This document shows, piece by piece, positions 16,953 through 25,071 of a DNA stretch of 64,000 bases; the first letter of the stretch is position 1, and each line of letters starts with the position of its first letter. Source of the stretch: Anaerolineae bacterium (GTDB taxonomy: Bacteria > Chloroflexota > Anaerolineae > Aggregatilineales > Phototrophicaceae); assembly GCA_022820665.1 (NCBI GenBank), contig JAJEFB010000036.1, positions 62,001 through 126,000 of the forward strand, read 5' to 3'. The translations under genes were made by a program, and so were the position numbers. Under the pieces are notes generated by a model. The model ran no database searches, was not told the DNA's origin, and saw nothing but the letters and a program-made list of their open reading frames with translations.

Positions 16953-17096
16953 CTAAATCTCGCGCACCCAGAATTGGGCGCCGGGCGCCTTCTGTAGATT
17001 TCTCACCGCGGCCAGGTTTTCGCCGATCGCGTTCATATCATCGGCGGTCACCAGGTCGCCGTTGTTCCAATCGGTTTTGGGAATCGTCCAGGCCAT
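16953..17096 (-). pseudogene. Internally deleted tail-fibre gene
   Basis: Only 47 codons remain: the N-terminal anchor (MAWTIPKTDWNNGDLVTADD, then MNAIGENLAAV) joined directly to the constant C-terminal PGAQFWVREI. The variable receptor-like middle of about 100 residues has been lost in frame. The ribosome site AAGGAG and start are intact, and hairpin element e lies about 45 bases upstream, so a mini-protein with the anchor alone could still be made. Confidence 0.7.
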
Positions 17097-17139
17097 TTCA
17101 TGTACTCCTTTCACACATTTACGAGAATTGTCCTGCTGA

Positions 17140-17206
17140 ATGCCAAGCTCATTTGTGAATGGAGGCGGCGCAGCTTGCCCTGTCACAAGCCGCCGCGCAT
17201 CCCTCC
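17140..17206 (-). repeat. Repeated hairpin leader element, copy e of 8
   Basis: Arms near 17192-17206 and 17161-17174 pair with several G-T or single mismatches. The loop GGCTTGTGACAGGGC and flanking TTCACAAAT are intact. It starts 8 bases past the stop of a remnant hub gene and precedes the deleted fibre gene, so it sits at a recombination scar between the two large modules. Confidence 0.8.
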
Positions 17207-17213
17207 AACCGAG

Positions 17214-17273
17214 TTATGCTGAATCCTCACTGTTGCGATCCCAATTGATCGCGACTGTCGGTCCTATTGCCAT
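17214..17273 (-). pseudogene. Remnant of the hub-like tail gene (5' end only)
   Basis: A 19-codon frame from ATG 17273, with GAGAGGAGC upstream, encodes MAIGPTVAINWDRNSEDSA and stops. It matches the start of the intact hub-like protein (MATQWIVEIDWERNG) and occupies the same place, after an immunity gene and before a hairpin element. The remaining 500 codons of the gene are gone. Confidence 0.65.
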
Positions 17274-17346
17274 GTTGTTGCTCCTCTCCCTGGGCTAGTC
17301 AGGTTAATCTGAACCCTTGGCTTTTCATTGGACATTGCATCGTCAT

Positions 17347-17898
17347 TTAGCCCTCCCAGGCCTTGCGAAATTCCAGCCCGGTCAAGTTATTGTCTTCGAC
17401 CAGTTGTTTGAACTCATTGGTCACAAACGTCCTGAAACTATTAAGTATCGGAAGTTTGAACACCGGGACCCCGCCAATGCAATTTGCTTTGAACTCATAC
17501 TTGGAGATGCCGCGTATACCACCTGTGTTATCGAAGCGGGTAAACTCAGATCGCCCCATATCCAGACAGTCAAGTACCTTTACACAATTGAGCGCAAAGT
17601 ACTCGGTCTCTGGAATTGTCGGAGAGGACAGTGGCAGGAACTCGACGCAGTCCTTGACCAATTCATAGATGATGTCTTTCGCTACTGCGTCACATACTGT
17701 GTCGGCTGACCAGGTAGGAAAGTTTGCTATGCCCTTATTCTTCTTGAAGTCAAGGGGGTCATACCATACCTCCTTGGGCTTCCATGTCGCGATCAAGGGC
17801 GTACCATCCCTTCGAGGCAAGGTACCGATTGACTCAGGACGCGGGGCTAAGTAATTGAAGTCAGTTACATTGCGCCTTAATCTCCACACTGTTGTCAT
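17347..17898 (-). CDS. Orphan immunity protein 3 (Imm11/DUF1629-like)
   Basis: A 183-residue paralogue of the two toxin-linked immunity proteins: MTTVWRLRRNVTDFN at the start, VWYDPLDF, KVLDCLDMGRSEF and the constant end LTGLEFRKAWEG. Its ATG overlaps (ATGA) the stop of a 49-codon orphan toxin tip (17895-18044) rather than a complete toxin. It may protect against a toxin carried by relatives or an earlier version of the local one. GAGGAGAGA lies upstream. Family by eye only. Confidence 0.7.
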   Translation of the reverse strand: MTTVWRLRRNVTDFNYLAPRPESIGTLPRRDGTPLIATWKPKEVWYDPLDFKKNKGIANFPTWSADTVCDAVAKDIIYELVKDCVEFLPLSSPTIPETEYFALNCVKVLDCLDMGRSEFTRFDNTGGIRGISKYEFKANCIGGVPVFKLPILNSFRTFVTNEFKQLVEDNNLTGLEFRKAWEG

Positions 17899-18044
17899 GG
17901 GCTTCTCTCCTCAATGCTGTTTAGGAACTCGGCAAATTTGCTGTCAAGCAATGGACTATCCGCATACTGATTGAGGTCATGCAGATCCCTCAATCGGATT
18001 GAGGCATTCAACAAGTTTGTCGGTATGGCCAAGTTGCTGGACAA
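17895..18044 (-). pseudogene. Orphan C-terminal tip of an AHH toxin
   Basis: Forty-nine codons are open between an in-frame stop and the TGA that overlaps the next immunity start. The end, LRDLHDLNQYADSPLLDSKF then AEFLNSIEE, aligns with the last 35 residues of both AHH toxins (ARELSDLNRHADDPELL; ARDLSELNQF). The AHH catalytic part is absent and no ATG is present. Together with immunity 3 it is the classic displaced tip-immunity cassette of polymorphic toxin loci. Confidence 0.8.
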
Positions 18045-18051
18045 TCAATGG

Positions 18052-18609
18052 TCAGCCCTCCCAGACCTTCCGAAACTCCAGCCCGGTCAAATTACTTTTT
18101 TCGACTAACTGTTTAAACTCATCAGTCACATAAGTTCTGATACTTCTGAGGATCGGAAGCTTGAATATCGGTATACCTCCAATGCAATTTAGCTTGAACT
18201 CAAATTTGTGGACTTTTCGTATGTTGCCGGTACGCTCAAAGTAAGTAAACTCCGACCGCTTGTAGTCCAGACAATCCAGCATCCTCAATACGTTGATCGC
18301 ATAATACGTGGTGTCAACGATAGTGGAAGACGCAAATATGAGTGGCAGAAATTCGGCGTGATCACCAATCAACTTCTGAAGATTCTCCTTCGCTTCAGCG
18401 TCACATGCAATCCCACTTGACCACCCGGGAAAGTTCGCTAAGCTCTTAGATTTTCGGAATTCTGCGGGATGATACCAAACTTGTCGCCGTCCCCAGGATT
18501 CAAGTTGGGATGCGCCGAGATTTAGCGGAGGAATGGGATCTGTCTCGTAACGTGAGGCTAGATGGTTAAAGTTTGTCACATCCGCGCTTACTGACCACAC
18601 TGTCGTCAT
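18052..18609 (-). CDS. Immunity protein 2 for the second AHH toxin (Imm11/DUF1629-like)
   Basis: A 185-residue protein that begins inside the stop of toxin 2 (ATGA overlap). It shares the MTTVW start, VWYHPAEF, RMLDCLDYKRSEF and LTGLEFRKVWEG end with immunity 1 and 3 but diverges in the middle, in step with the divergence of the toxin tips. It should neutralise toxin 2 in the cytoplasm. The assignment to the Imm11/DUF1629 group is by eye and from its partner. Confidence 0.7.
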   Translation of the reverse strand: MTTVWSVSADVTNFNHLASRYETDPIPPLNLGASQLESWGRRQVWYHPAEFRKSKSLANFPGWSSGIACDAEAKENLQKLIGDHAEFLPLIFASSTIVDTTYYAINVLRMLDCLDYKRSEFTYFERTGNIRKVHKFEFKLNCIGGIPIFKLPILRSIRTYVTDEFKQLVEKSNLTGLEFRKVWEG

Positions 18610-20957
18610 TGGCTTATCTCCTCTATACCGGTTAGGAAATCGTCAAATTTGCTCTTTAGCAACACCTCATTACCTACGAACTGATTTAGCTCGCTCAAAT
18701 CGCGGGCTACATCATTGAGAAACTGAACGAGGTCATCAGGATTGTCGAATTCTTGAATAGCCTTGCTAACAGCATCAACATATCGGTCCGGGTATGTGAG
18801 GACATGAACCTTTCTGTGCAAACCAACCCCATTGTATGCCGAGTTCACAGATATTCCGAGATTTTCCATGTGAATCCTCGCATCTTTAGCTAATATATCG
18901 CCGGAAGGGAGCAAATGGTGAGTATCTTGCCCTTTTGCTGGCACCCGCCAATCCCACGCATAGCGATCTTCCTTCACCGCCCACCTAAGTTGCCGGCGCA
19001 ACTTCCTCGAGTTGCTTCGATTCGCACGCTTTCTTGCCTCCTTCCAAAGCGCGCTCTCGAGCTCCGCGCCGGACAGGTGCTGAAACTTCGGGTGATTCAG
19101 GATTTTCTTATGGAAATCATCGGCGCTAGCGAGATTGAACTTGTTGAACTTGACCGCAAAGTCCTCGGCAGTTTTCCCAACTTTTGCGAGCGCCCGTGCC
19201 GCATCACTCCCCTCGTCAATCCCTCGCAGGACACTGTCGACTCCAGCGCGACCGGCGCCGCCTGCGATTTCCGCGCCGTAGCGAATGAAGTCATCCGTTT
19301 TTGACGATACAAACGGCATCAAGCCCAGAAAGGCATTCAGCACCGCCCCGCCAACATCGCCTTCTTCCAGCGCCTGCGCCACATCCGCTGCCGTCATTAC
19401 CCAGTCCAGGGGCTCGAAGAACATGGACCCTATGAACAAGAGCAACGTCAGGTCAGGACCCAGATTCCGGGTGCCCGTCAGCATCTTCGGTTCGCTGTCA
19501 AGAAAGAGCGCGGCATTATGGATCATGCCCCAGTCCGACGCGCTCGGGTCATCAAAGTCCAGGAAGTGGTCGCCCCTACCCAGGATCGACTCCATCTCCC
19601 CGATGCCGGCGTGCAGCATATTCGCCATCACCACCGGATCATCCAGCGCCGCCCAACCCGGCGGCAGCTCGCGGTTCAACTTGCCATACACGACCTCGAC
19701 GCGATGGCGGAAATAGGCGATAGCCTCCGCTTTGTCCTCCCAGCCATAGGCGTCCAGCATCGCGTCCAGATCCTCGAGCGGCGTCAAAGCCGCCTTTTCG
19801 AGCAAGTCATCGACAATGCCGAGTTCAGTGGCGATGGCCAGGCGCTCTTTCGACATGTAGGCGGGATCTTTGGGCAGCGTGTACAGCTCCATCGCCAGCT
19901 TGAGCGCGGAGATGTAAAAGATGATCATGTCGTCGGTGCTGAACTCGTCCCAGCCGATTTCGGGGTCATCGAACTCCGGCGCCAGGTGCGCCAGCCGGCC
20001 TTGCAGAAAGACTTTTAATTCCTCCCGCGTTTTCAGGTCTGCGTCCGGGAATAGTTCTTTCAGGTGGTCCACCGTCCGTTCATTGAGGTTGGACGGGTCG
20101 GGACGATACTCGGCGTAATGATCTGCCGTCTCAACTGGCGTCGGTTCCTCCGCTTCAGTTGATTCCTCATCAGTTGCGTAGGCGAACCGCATCCCGGACC
20201 AAGGAATGCCTTGTCGAGGCGCGTAGGCCATATCAAAATAGTCGCCCGCAAACGGCGGACCCCTAAATGATGACCGCGGCCCCTGGCGCAGCGAGCCCCG
20301 GAGTTCACTGTCAAAGTGCTCAACGAAACCCGCGCTGCGAAAGAGCTTCGCCATCTCCTCAGCCGTGCGGCAGTCTTCCTCATCCGGCTCTAGGCCCGTC
20401 GTAAAGCGGACGAAAGCCGCTGTGCCTTCCGGGTTGACTCGGTACAAGCCCTCACAGACCCCATCCACCATGTCCTCAGCGATATCCGACGTCCCTTTTC
20501 CGCCGAATATGAGACCAAGCGGTTCAGACGCTTCAATATCGCGCGACCACTCGATATCCTGCAAAACGCTCGCGCCGAGTGGCTCGGTGTTTTGGGGCGC
20601 GGACTGCTGTTTGTCGCGATCCTGCTTGCCTTCGCGAATCTCTTCCCGATATCTCTCATACTGTTCTGATGTTATTGGCCTGTCAGCGAACTCATGCGGC
20701 GATGTATAAGTCTGAGTTGATTCTTCAGGTTCTGGCGCTGGCGCTGGACTCCCTGGCGTACCACCACCGGGAACATACGATGGCTGCGATTCTTCGGGTT
20801 CTGGCTCTGGCTCTGGTTCTGCCGGCGTGCCACCACCGGGAATATACGGCGGCAGCCACGACGGCCACCATCCCACAGGTTGCTGTTCTGGCTCTGGCTC
20901 CGGTGGCTTGCCGCCGCCGCCAAGGTCATGTGTTAGAATAGGGTATGAACGTGGCAT
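18606..20957 (-). CDS. Polymorphic toxin with AHH-type nuclease tip, copy 2
   Basis: A 783-residue paralogue of the toxin at 10253-12595. The first 670 residues are nearly the same, including Pro/Glu-rich PPYIPGGGTP repeats and the helical middle. The N-terminal ten residues (MPRSYPILTH) and the last 100 residues differ. The signature is THHLLPSGD instead of AHHIVPSGD, so the first Ala is replaced by Thr while both His remain; NLGISVNSAYNGVGL and VHVLT follow. The conserved body with a diverged tip is typical of polymorphic toxins. Hairpin element f precedes it and immunity 2 overlaps its stop. Confidence 0.8.
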   Translation of the reverse strand: MPRSYPILTHDLGGGGKPPEPEPEQQPVGWWPSWLPPYIPGGGTPAEPEPEPEPEESQPSYVPGGGTPGSPAPAPEPEESTQTYTSPHEFADRPITSEQYERYREEIREGKQDRDKQQSAPQNTEPLGASVLQDIEWSRDIEASEPLGLIFGGKGTSDIAEDMVDGVCEGLYRVNPEGTAAFVRFTTGLEPDEEDCRTAEEMAKLFRSAGFVEHFDSELRGSLRQGPRSSFRGPPFAGDYFDMAYAPRQGIPWSGMRFAYATDEESTEAEEPTPVETADHYAEYRPDPSNLNERTVDHLKELFPDADLKTREELKVFLQGRLAHLAPEFDDPEIGWDEFSTDDMIIFYISALKLAMELYTLPKDPAYMSKERLAIATELGIVDDLLEKAALTPLEDLDAMLDAYGWEDKAEAIAYFRHRVEVVYGKLNRELPPGWAALDDPVVMANMLHAGIGEMESILGRGDHFLDFDDPSASDWGMIHNAALFLDSEPKMLTGTRNLGPDLTLLLFIGSMFFEPLDWVMTAADVAQALEEGDVGGAVLNAFLGLMPFVSSKTDDFIRYGAEIAGGAGRAGVDSVLRGIDEGSDAARALAKVGKTAEDFAVKFNKFNLASADDFHKKILNHPKFQHLSGAELESALWKEARKRANRSNSRKLRRQLRWAVKEDRYAWDWRVPAKGQDTHHLLPSGDILAKDARIHMENLGISVNSAYNGVGLHRKVHVLTYPDRYVDAVSKAIQEFDNPDDLVQFLNDVARDLSELNQFVGNEVLLKSKFDDFLTGIEEISQ

Positions 20958-20974
20958 ATCTCTTCCTATCTAAA

Positions 20975-21043
20975 ACATCAAATCGATCTGTGAATGGGGG
21001 GCTGCGCAGCTTGCCCTGTCACAAGCCGCTGCGCATCCCCCCA
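20975..21043 (-). repeat. Repeated hairpin leader element, copy f of 8
   Basis: Arms 21028-21043 and 20995-21010 pair over 16 bases with one mismatch. The loop GGCTTGTGACAGGGC is intact, and TTCACAGATCG and TTGATG follow. Its position relative to the tail-tube stop (24 bases) and the AHH toxin start (about 20 bases) is the same as that of copy c. Confidence 0.88.
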
Positions 21044-21066
21044 ACTGATTTACGTCGAACCGTCGA

Positions 21067-21504
21067 CTAGACCGCGCCCCAGGTCGGCGCTGTGCCCGTC
21101 GCCGGTTGCAATGTCGCGGTGAACATCACCGCCCCGCCGGTCGTGATCTGCGGACGGTAGCTCGACACCAGGAACTCGCCGCTGTACTTGGGATCGTTCG
21201 CGGTCGGCGCCGCGTTGTCGCCCACCTGCACCTCCAGCGAGACCTGGCTCCCGGCCGCGAACGCGCCCTGGATGACCGTGTGCGTGCCGCTGACGCCGTC
21301 GGTCGTCAGATAACCCTGAATCGTCACCGGCGCCCGCAACTGACCGTTAATATACTGATGCACTTCGTCGCCGAAGCCAGTGACATCGAACTGGTCGTAG
21401 GTCAGTCCCAGGTCAATGCTGCGGATGTCCCCATCCGCGAATGTCCGCAAGGTACCGCTACTGTCGTCCATCTTTACGATGACGTGATCTCCTGATAGTG
21501 CCAT
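21067..21504 (-). CDS. Tail-tube-like protein, copy B
   Basis: A 145-residue protein that differs from copy A (12704-13141) at four residues only (SGTLRTF for SGSLQTF, DGVSG for DGTSG, PTWGAV for PSWGAV). It is the presumed major tail tube subunit. The ATG at 21504 was preferred over an upstream one at 21543 because AAGGAGAAAG lies eight bases before it and because copy A starts here. The closeness of the two copies suggests recent duplication or gene conversion. Confidence 0.7.
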   Translation of the reverse strand: MALSGDHVIVKMDDSSGTLRTFADGDIRSIDLGLTYDQFDVTGFGDEVHQYINGQLRAPVTIQGYLTTDGVSGTHTVIQGAFAAGSQVSLEVQVGDNAAPTANDPKYSGEFLVSSYRPQITTGGAVMFTATLQPATGTAPTWGAV

Positions 21505-21559
21505 GATTTCTTTCTCCTTTTTGTGTTTTGGTTTTCTGTTCAATCTTACTGACTAGATG

Positions 21560-23092
21560 CTAACTGTGTGGCTGGCCGGTAGCATAATCCGACCATGCTC
21601 CCCTGCCGCCACGATTGATAGCCGCTACCGAGAACTCGTAGCCCATCTGATTTGACAGGCCATCCACGATGTAGGGCTCTCCGCTAAGGTTCGGGATGTA
21701 CGTCGGGTTGCCGGCGGTTCCCGCCTCGCGATAGCGCAGTTCATAAGTTGTGATCGGCAATCCTCTCGGTTCAGGCGGGATGATCGAAACGGTTACTTGC
21801 CGATTGCCATTCTCCAAGCTCGGTGTATCCAGCTTGGGGGGCGGCGCGAAGACCTGCGGCTGGTTGCCGAGGGCAATCCAACCCTTGATTCGATTCGCCT
21901 GCCCGCTATCTGCCACCAAAACACGGATCAACGAATTGTTCATGACGCTCGTCGGGCGGGCCGTTGAGTCAAAAGCCATACGGTAACCATCCGAGAGGGT
22001 GTTGGTGGAAACGGGAATTTCAAAGATTTGATCACCTCCTGGCAGATAGATATAGAACGAAGCGTTGGGCAAGAGCGTAGGCAACAGTTCCCACTCATGC
22101 TTCTGCGATCCGATAAACCGCGGGCGGTTATCGCTATAAGGCGCCGAATCGGTGTCCCAAGCGATCGACTGCAATTCGACATCCGAATTGGTGTTGTCCG
22201 CCTTCGTCAGGTTCAACCAGCGAGAGCCAGTGACCTCGCCGGTGCCCCGCAACAGGAAGGGCGGGTCTTCGCTGGTTGGATCCGCCGATTGAAATTGGAA
22301 ATCCGTCAGCAAGCCCCGTGGGGACAGATCGGGCAATACCGTCCCGACGAGACTTCCCGTCATCAGTCGCGTCAGCGAAATCGCGATCTTGATACGATCC
22401 CGCGCCGCGTCATCTATTATCGCTTTCCAGCGGACATAGCGGGGGATCGTCCCGTCGATCTTGACCTGCTCCGAGCCGAGCGTCTGGGTATTCAATGTGA
22501 AGGTCGCCAAAGTGCTCTCTTCGCCGGTGAATCCGCCAGTGCTAGAACCCTCAATGCTGATAGTGTAAGCATCGCTAACCGCGGCGCTAAGCACATGCAG
22601 ACAGGCCAAGGCGCCAGTATTCGTAGAAACGCCGTTGTCCACCGCATTCCCCCGGAATGAGCCGATGAGTTCAGTCGGGCTTGCCAAAGCCACCCCCCAG
22701 CCGCCGTTGTCGCCCCGATTGGCGAAGACCGCCTGGAAGGGAATCATCCGGTTGACCTGGGGCAGGGTACCGTAACGTCCCTGTTGCGGCAGAAAACTGA
22801 AGACTGGGACGCCTGTTGTCGGCTCGGCATTATCTCCCACATACACCGAGACCAACCCATCGACATCCACCCCCTTCAGCGCGGGATGCGATCCCGCCTC
22901 GCCACTGTTCATGAAACCAGCGTGCTGCACCGCCATCATGCGCTGCCCGGCAACAAACTTGTGAACCTCGTCGCCAAAGGCAGTGGCATCAAAGATATTA
23001 CGGTTGTCATTGATGCTGATGTGGTTGCTGTCGCCAGTGATTTCATAGCTGTCAACCAGGACTTGTACATGATCACCTGAAAGTTTCGACAT
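21560..23092 (-). CDS. Tail protein with a single FN3-bearing unit, copy B
   Basis: About 510 residues, with the same N-terminal tube-related domain (FDATAFGDEVHKFVAGQ, GFMNSGEAGSHPALKG) and middle part as copy A. It then has only one 260-residue unit (GLLTDFQFQSADP, WELLPTLLPNASFYIYLP) ending in an FN3 domain (MGYEFSVAAINRGGRG, AWSDYA). It lacks the second unit that copy A has. It probably sits on the tail surface and binds a receptor or polysaccharide. The second of two adjacent ATGs is preferred for spacing from AGGAGG. Confidence 0.65.
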   Translation of the reverse strand: MSKLSGDHVQVLVDSYEITGDSNHISINDNRNIFDATAFGDEVHKFVAGQRMMAVQHAGFMNSGEAGSHPALKGVDVDGLVSVYVGDNAEPTTGVPVFSFLPQQGRYGTLPQVNRMIPFQAVFANRGDNGGWGVALASPTELIGSFRGNAVDNGVSTNTGALACLHVLSAAVSDAYTISIEGSSTGGFTGEESTLATFTLNTQTLGSEQVKIDGTIPRYVRWKAIIDDAARDRIKIAISLTRLMTGSLVGTVLPDLSPRGLLTDFQFQSADPTSEDPPFLLRGTGEVTGSRWLNLTKADNTNSDVELQSIAWDTDSAPYSDNRPRFIGSQKHEWELLPTLLPNASFYIYLPGGDQIFEIPVSTNTLSDGYRMAFDSTARPTSVMNNSLIRVLVADSGQANRIKGWIALGNQPQVFAPPPKLDTPSLENGNRQVTVSIIPPEPRGLPITTYELRYREAGTAGNPTYIPNLSGEPYIVDGLSNQMGYEFSVAAINRGGRGAWSDYATGQPHS

Positions 23093-23101
23093 CATCTCCT
23101 C

Positions 23102-23485
23102 CTAGATATGTTGATAGCGGTTGACATAACCGTGCAGGACGATGACGTCGGGCCGGGCGGCGAAGGCGCGGACTAGCGCGCTATTCTGCAGGACATGACC
23201 CGGGATGACTTCCGTGAAGCCGCTCTCCGCCGGAATCGTGACTTCAATGAGATCATCCGGGCTGCTCGTCCCGCCCCATTCGACCGTCAACTTGACATCC
23301 GAAGTGTGAGTGTTCACCGCCTCGATGAAGATCTCATCCCATTCATTGGCGGCGATACTGCTCAGCGCTGTGTGGACCAGGGTGCCGGGGCTGCCGCTCT
23401 CCGCCACTTTGATGCCGCGCCCGTCAGTGCTGCCGCTCAGCTTGCGCTTCTGGTAATCGCGGTAGTCGCGCGTTTCATTGCGCAT
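23102..23485 (-). CDS. Small tail-associated protein (DYRDYQKRKL family), copy B
   Basis: A 127-residue protein nearly identical to copy A (15548-15931), with RDYRDYQKRKLSGSTDG at the start and LHGYVNRYQHI at the end; the middle has HTSDVKLTVEWGGTSS where copy A differs. AAGGAGAAA lies before the ATG and its TAG stop is part of the ribosome site of the next gene. Role in the tail is unknown. Confidence 0.6.
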   Translation of the reverse strand: MRNETRDYRDYQKRKLSGSTDGRGIKVAESGSPGTLVHTALSSIAANEWDEIFIEAVNTHTSDVKLTVEWGGTSSPDDLIEVTIPAESGFTEVIPGHVLQNSALVRAFAARPDVIVLHGYVNRYQHI

Positions 23486-23533
23486 ATCATTTCTCCTTTC
23501 TTGATATTTCTGATAGTAGATGGAAGGATCGCT

Positions 23534-24007
23534 TTAAATCTCCCGCACCCAGAACTGAGCGCCGGCGTACAAACGTACATGGTTTGGATTCTTCCACTGG
23601 AGCTTAAAGCTATGGGTTCCGGCGTCCAGGTTTTGGATCACACGGGTGAAACTTTGACTGATATATTCGTCTTCAACCTTGACTCGCATCAAACCCTGAT
23701 CACCGCTTATTCGAAGGCCATCGACAGCAATATCGAGACAGCTTTCCGTATCTCTTGATCCGCGTACCATCACACCATCAAAATGCGCAAGTACGTCCCC
23801 ACCCTCGGTTGTAATCGCCAGGTTCAAGTTTGTGCTGTCCACATCGGCGAATTCGCTATTCGTGTGTGCATTGATATCCGTTGTCGTTGTATAAACCGCC
23901 ATCGCCGGATTCTTCAACACTGTCAGATTCTCTCCAACCGCGTTCATATCACTTGGGGCGACCAGTTCGCCGGTAGTCCAATCTGTCTTAGGCGTCGTCC
24001 ATGCCAT
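23534..24007 (-). CDS. Tail-fibre-like protein B1
   Basis: A 157-residue member of the fibre family: anchor MAWTTPKTDWTTGELVAPSD and MNAVGENL, variable middle (DINAHTNSEFADVDST, LAHFDGVMV) and constant FTRVIQNLDAGTHSFKLQW and AQFWVREI. The start at 24007 has AAGGAGAAAA upstream and the sequence before it is not fibre-like. No hairpin element precedes it, so it is probably translated from the same message as fibre B2. Likely a receptor-binding short fibre. Confidence 0.65.
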   Translation of the reverse strand: MAWTTPKTDWTTGELVAPSDMNAVGENLTVLKNPAMAVYTTTTDINAHTNSEFADVDSTNLNLAITTEGGDVLAHFDGVMVRGSRDTESCLDIAVDGLRISGDQGLMRVKVEDEYISQSFTRVIQNLDAGTHSFKLQWKNPNHVRLYAGAQFWVREI

Positions 24008-24217
24008 ATGTTTTCTCCTTATGATTCGACCTGTAAACACTGCTTGAGATTTAACAACTTGATAGACATTACTGAATCTCGATCAAGTCCCGGTGTGACC
24101 GGCAGTGAGCGCCCATGCGCATCCGCCGCTCAAACTGCATTTTCGTATCGCGCCAGCCGCGCCTGTCCTTTTACATATATCACCTCCTTCTTTTAGGATC
24201 TCCCCCGGTAGCACTAT
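24008..24217. other. Spacer between fibre genes B1 and B2
   Basis: A 210-base gap without a credible gene. Hairpin elements are not found here, unlike at the other fibre genes. It shows no repeat shared with the P1-P3 promoter regions. Confidence 0.4.
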
Positions 24218-24706
24218 CTAAATCTCCCGCAGCCAGAACTGGGCGTCTTTCTTCAGTCTTATCTCTTTGTTTTGGTACGATACCCACTGCAACTTGAAAG
24301 TATGGGCTCCGGCGCTCAAACCCCTAATCAAGTTGGTGAAGCTTACGGGCATACGTAGTTTATTTGCGGCAAGGCCAGCAGAAACAATGCCGGTATCGCC
24401 TCTTTGCAGGACTCCATCGACTTCAAGATTAAAGCTAACGGTTTGACCCCGAGAATCGCCGCTGTGAACTGCGCCTTGGAAATGCGCCAATACATCCCCG
24501 CCAGCGGTGTTAAGCGTAAAGTTCAGATTGTTGCTATCGATATCCGTCCAGCTTGAGGGTCTTCCCGAAATATCCGATGGCGTTGTATAGCTCGCTGTCG
24601 GAGGCGGAGCCACCAACCTCTTCAGAAGCTCGCCGATCTCATTCATATCATCAGCGGTAACCAACTCGCCGTTGGCCCAATCAGTTTTAGGTGTTGTCCC
24701 AGCCAT
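24218..24706 (-). CDS. Tail-fibre-like protein B2
   Basis: A 162-residue fibre protein starting MAGTTPKTDWANGELVTADD and MNEIGELL. The middle is variable (DISGRPSSWTDIDSNNL), and the end has FTNLIRGLSAGAHTFKLQW and AQFWLREI. An upstream in-frame ATG at 24769 would read through the end of hairpin element g, so 24706 with GGAGAAC before it is preferred. P2 and element g lie upstream. Confidence 0.65.
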   Translation of the reverse strand: MAGTTPKTDWANGELVTADDMNEIGELLKRLVAPPPTASYTTPSDISGRPSSWTDIDSNNLNFTLNTAGGDVLAHFQGAVHSGDSRGQTVSFNLEVDGVLQRGDTGIVSAGLAANKLRMPVSFTNLIRGLSAGAHTFKLQWVSYQNKEIRLKKDAQFWLREI

Positions 24707-24768
24707 CGTATGTTCTCCTGCTTTACGAATTCTGTCACTTTCTGACATGTAAAAATACCGCCCTGTCA

Positions 24769-24835
24769 AACATCAAGCACTTTGTGAAACTGTCGCGTAG
24801 ATCCACCCTGTCACAAGCCGTCCCGCGCGACATAA
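24769..24835 (-). repeat. Repeated hairpin leader element, copy g of 8
   Basis: Arms 24826-24832 and 24791-24797 pair over seven bases with an imperfect upper stem. The loop has GGCTTGTGACAGGGT (last base changed) and TTTCACAAAG plus TGCTTGATGTTT follow. It precedes fibre B2 by about 60 bases. Confidence 0.8.
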
Positions 24836-25010
24836 CCGCTTCCTCCCGCGCTCAAAAAGTCTTTATCAGCATTCTTCACCTCAATTCTACGCCTTTTGCT
24901 TTTAGTCTGAAGATATGCGACAATAATAGCACATTTGTGCTAATCAATCACGGCTATTTGGCCGCGTTTTGCCAAATCGAATGAAATTCGTATATTTCAT
25001 ACTTATTCCA
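24836..25010 (-). promoter_or_regulatory. Promoter P2 and conserved leader for fibre B2
   Basis: TATTAT at 24928-24923 on the minus strand is preceded by ACAAATGTGC and an inverted CGGC/GCCG pair around TATTTG, then GTATGAAATATACGAATTTC about 60 bases up. The arrangement and leader are shared with P1 and P3. A protein-binding site is likely in the conserved upstream block. Confidence 0.5.
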
Positions 25011-25071
25011 AACTACCAACTCCGACTATCTCTGCGTTCTTGACGAACCTACCTGCTGATGGAAGTTTCTC

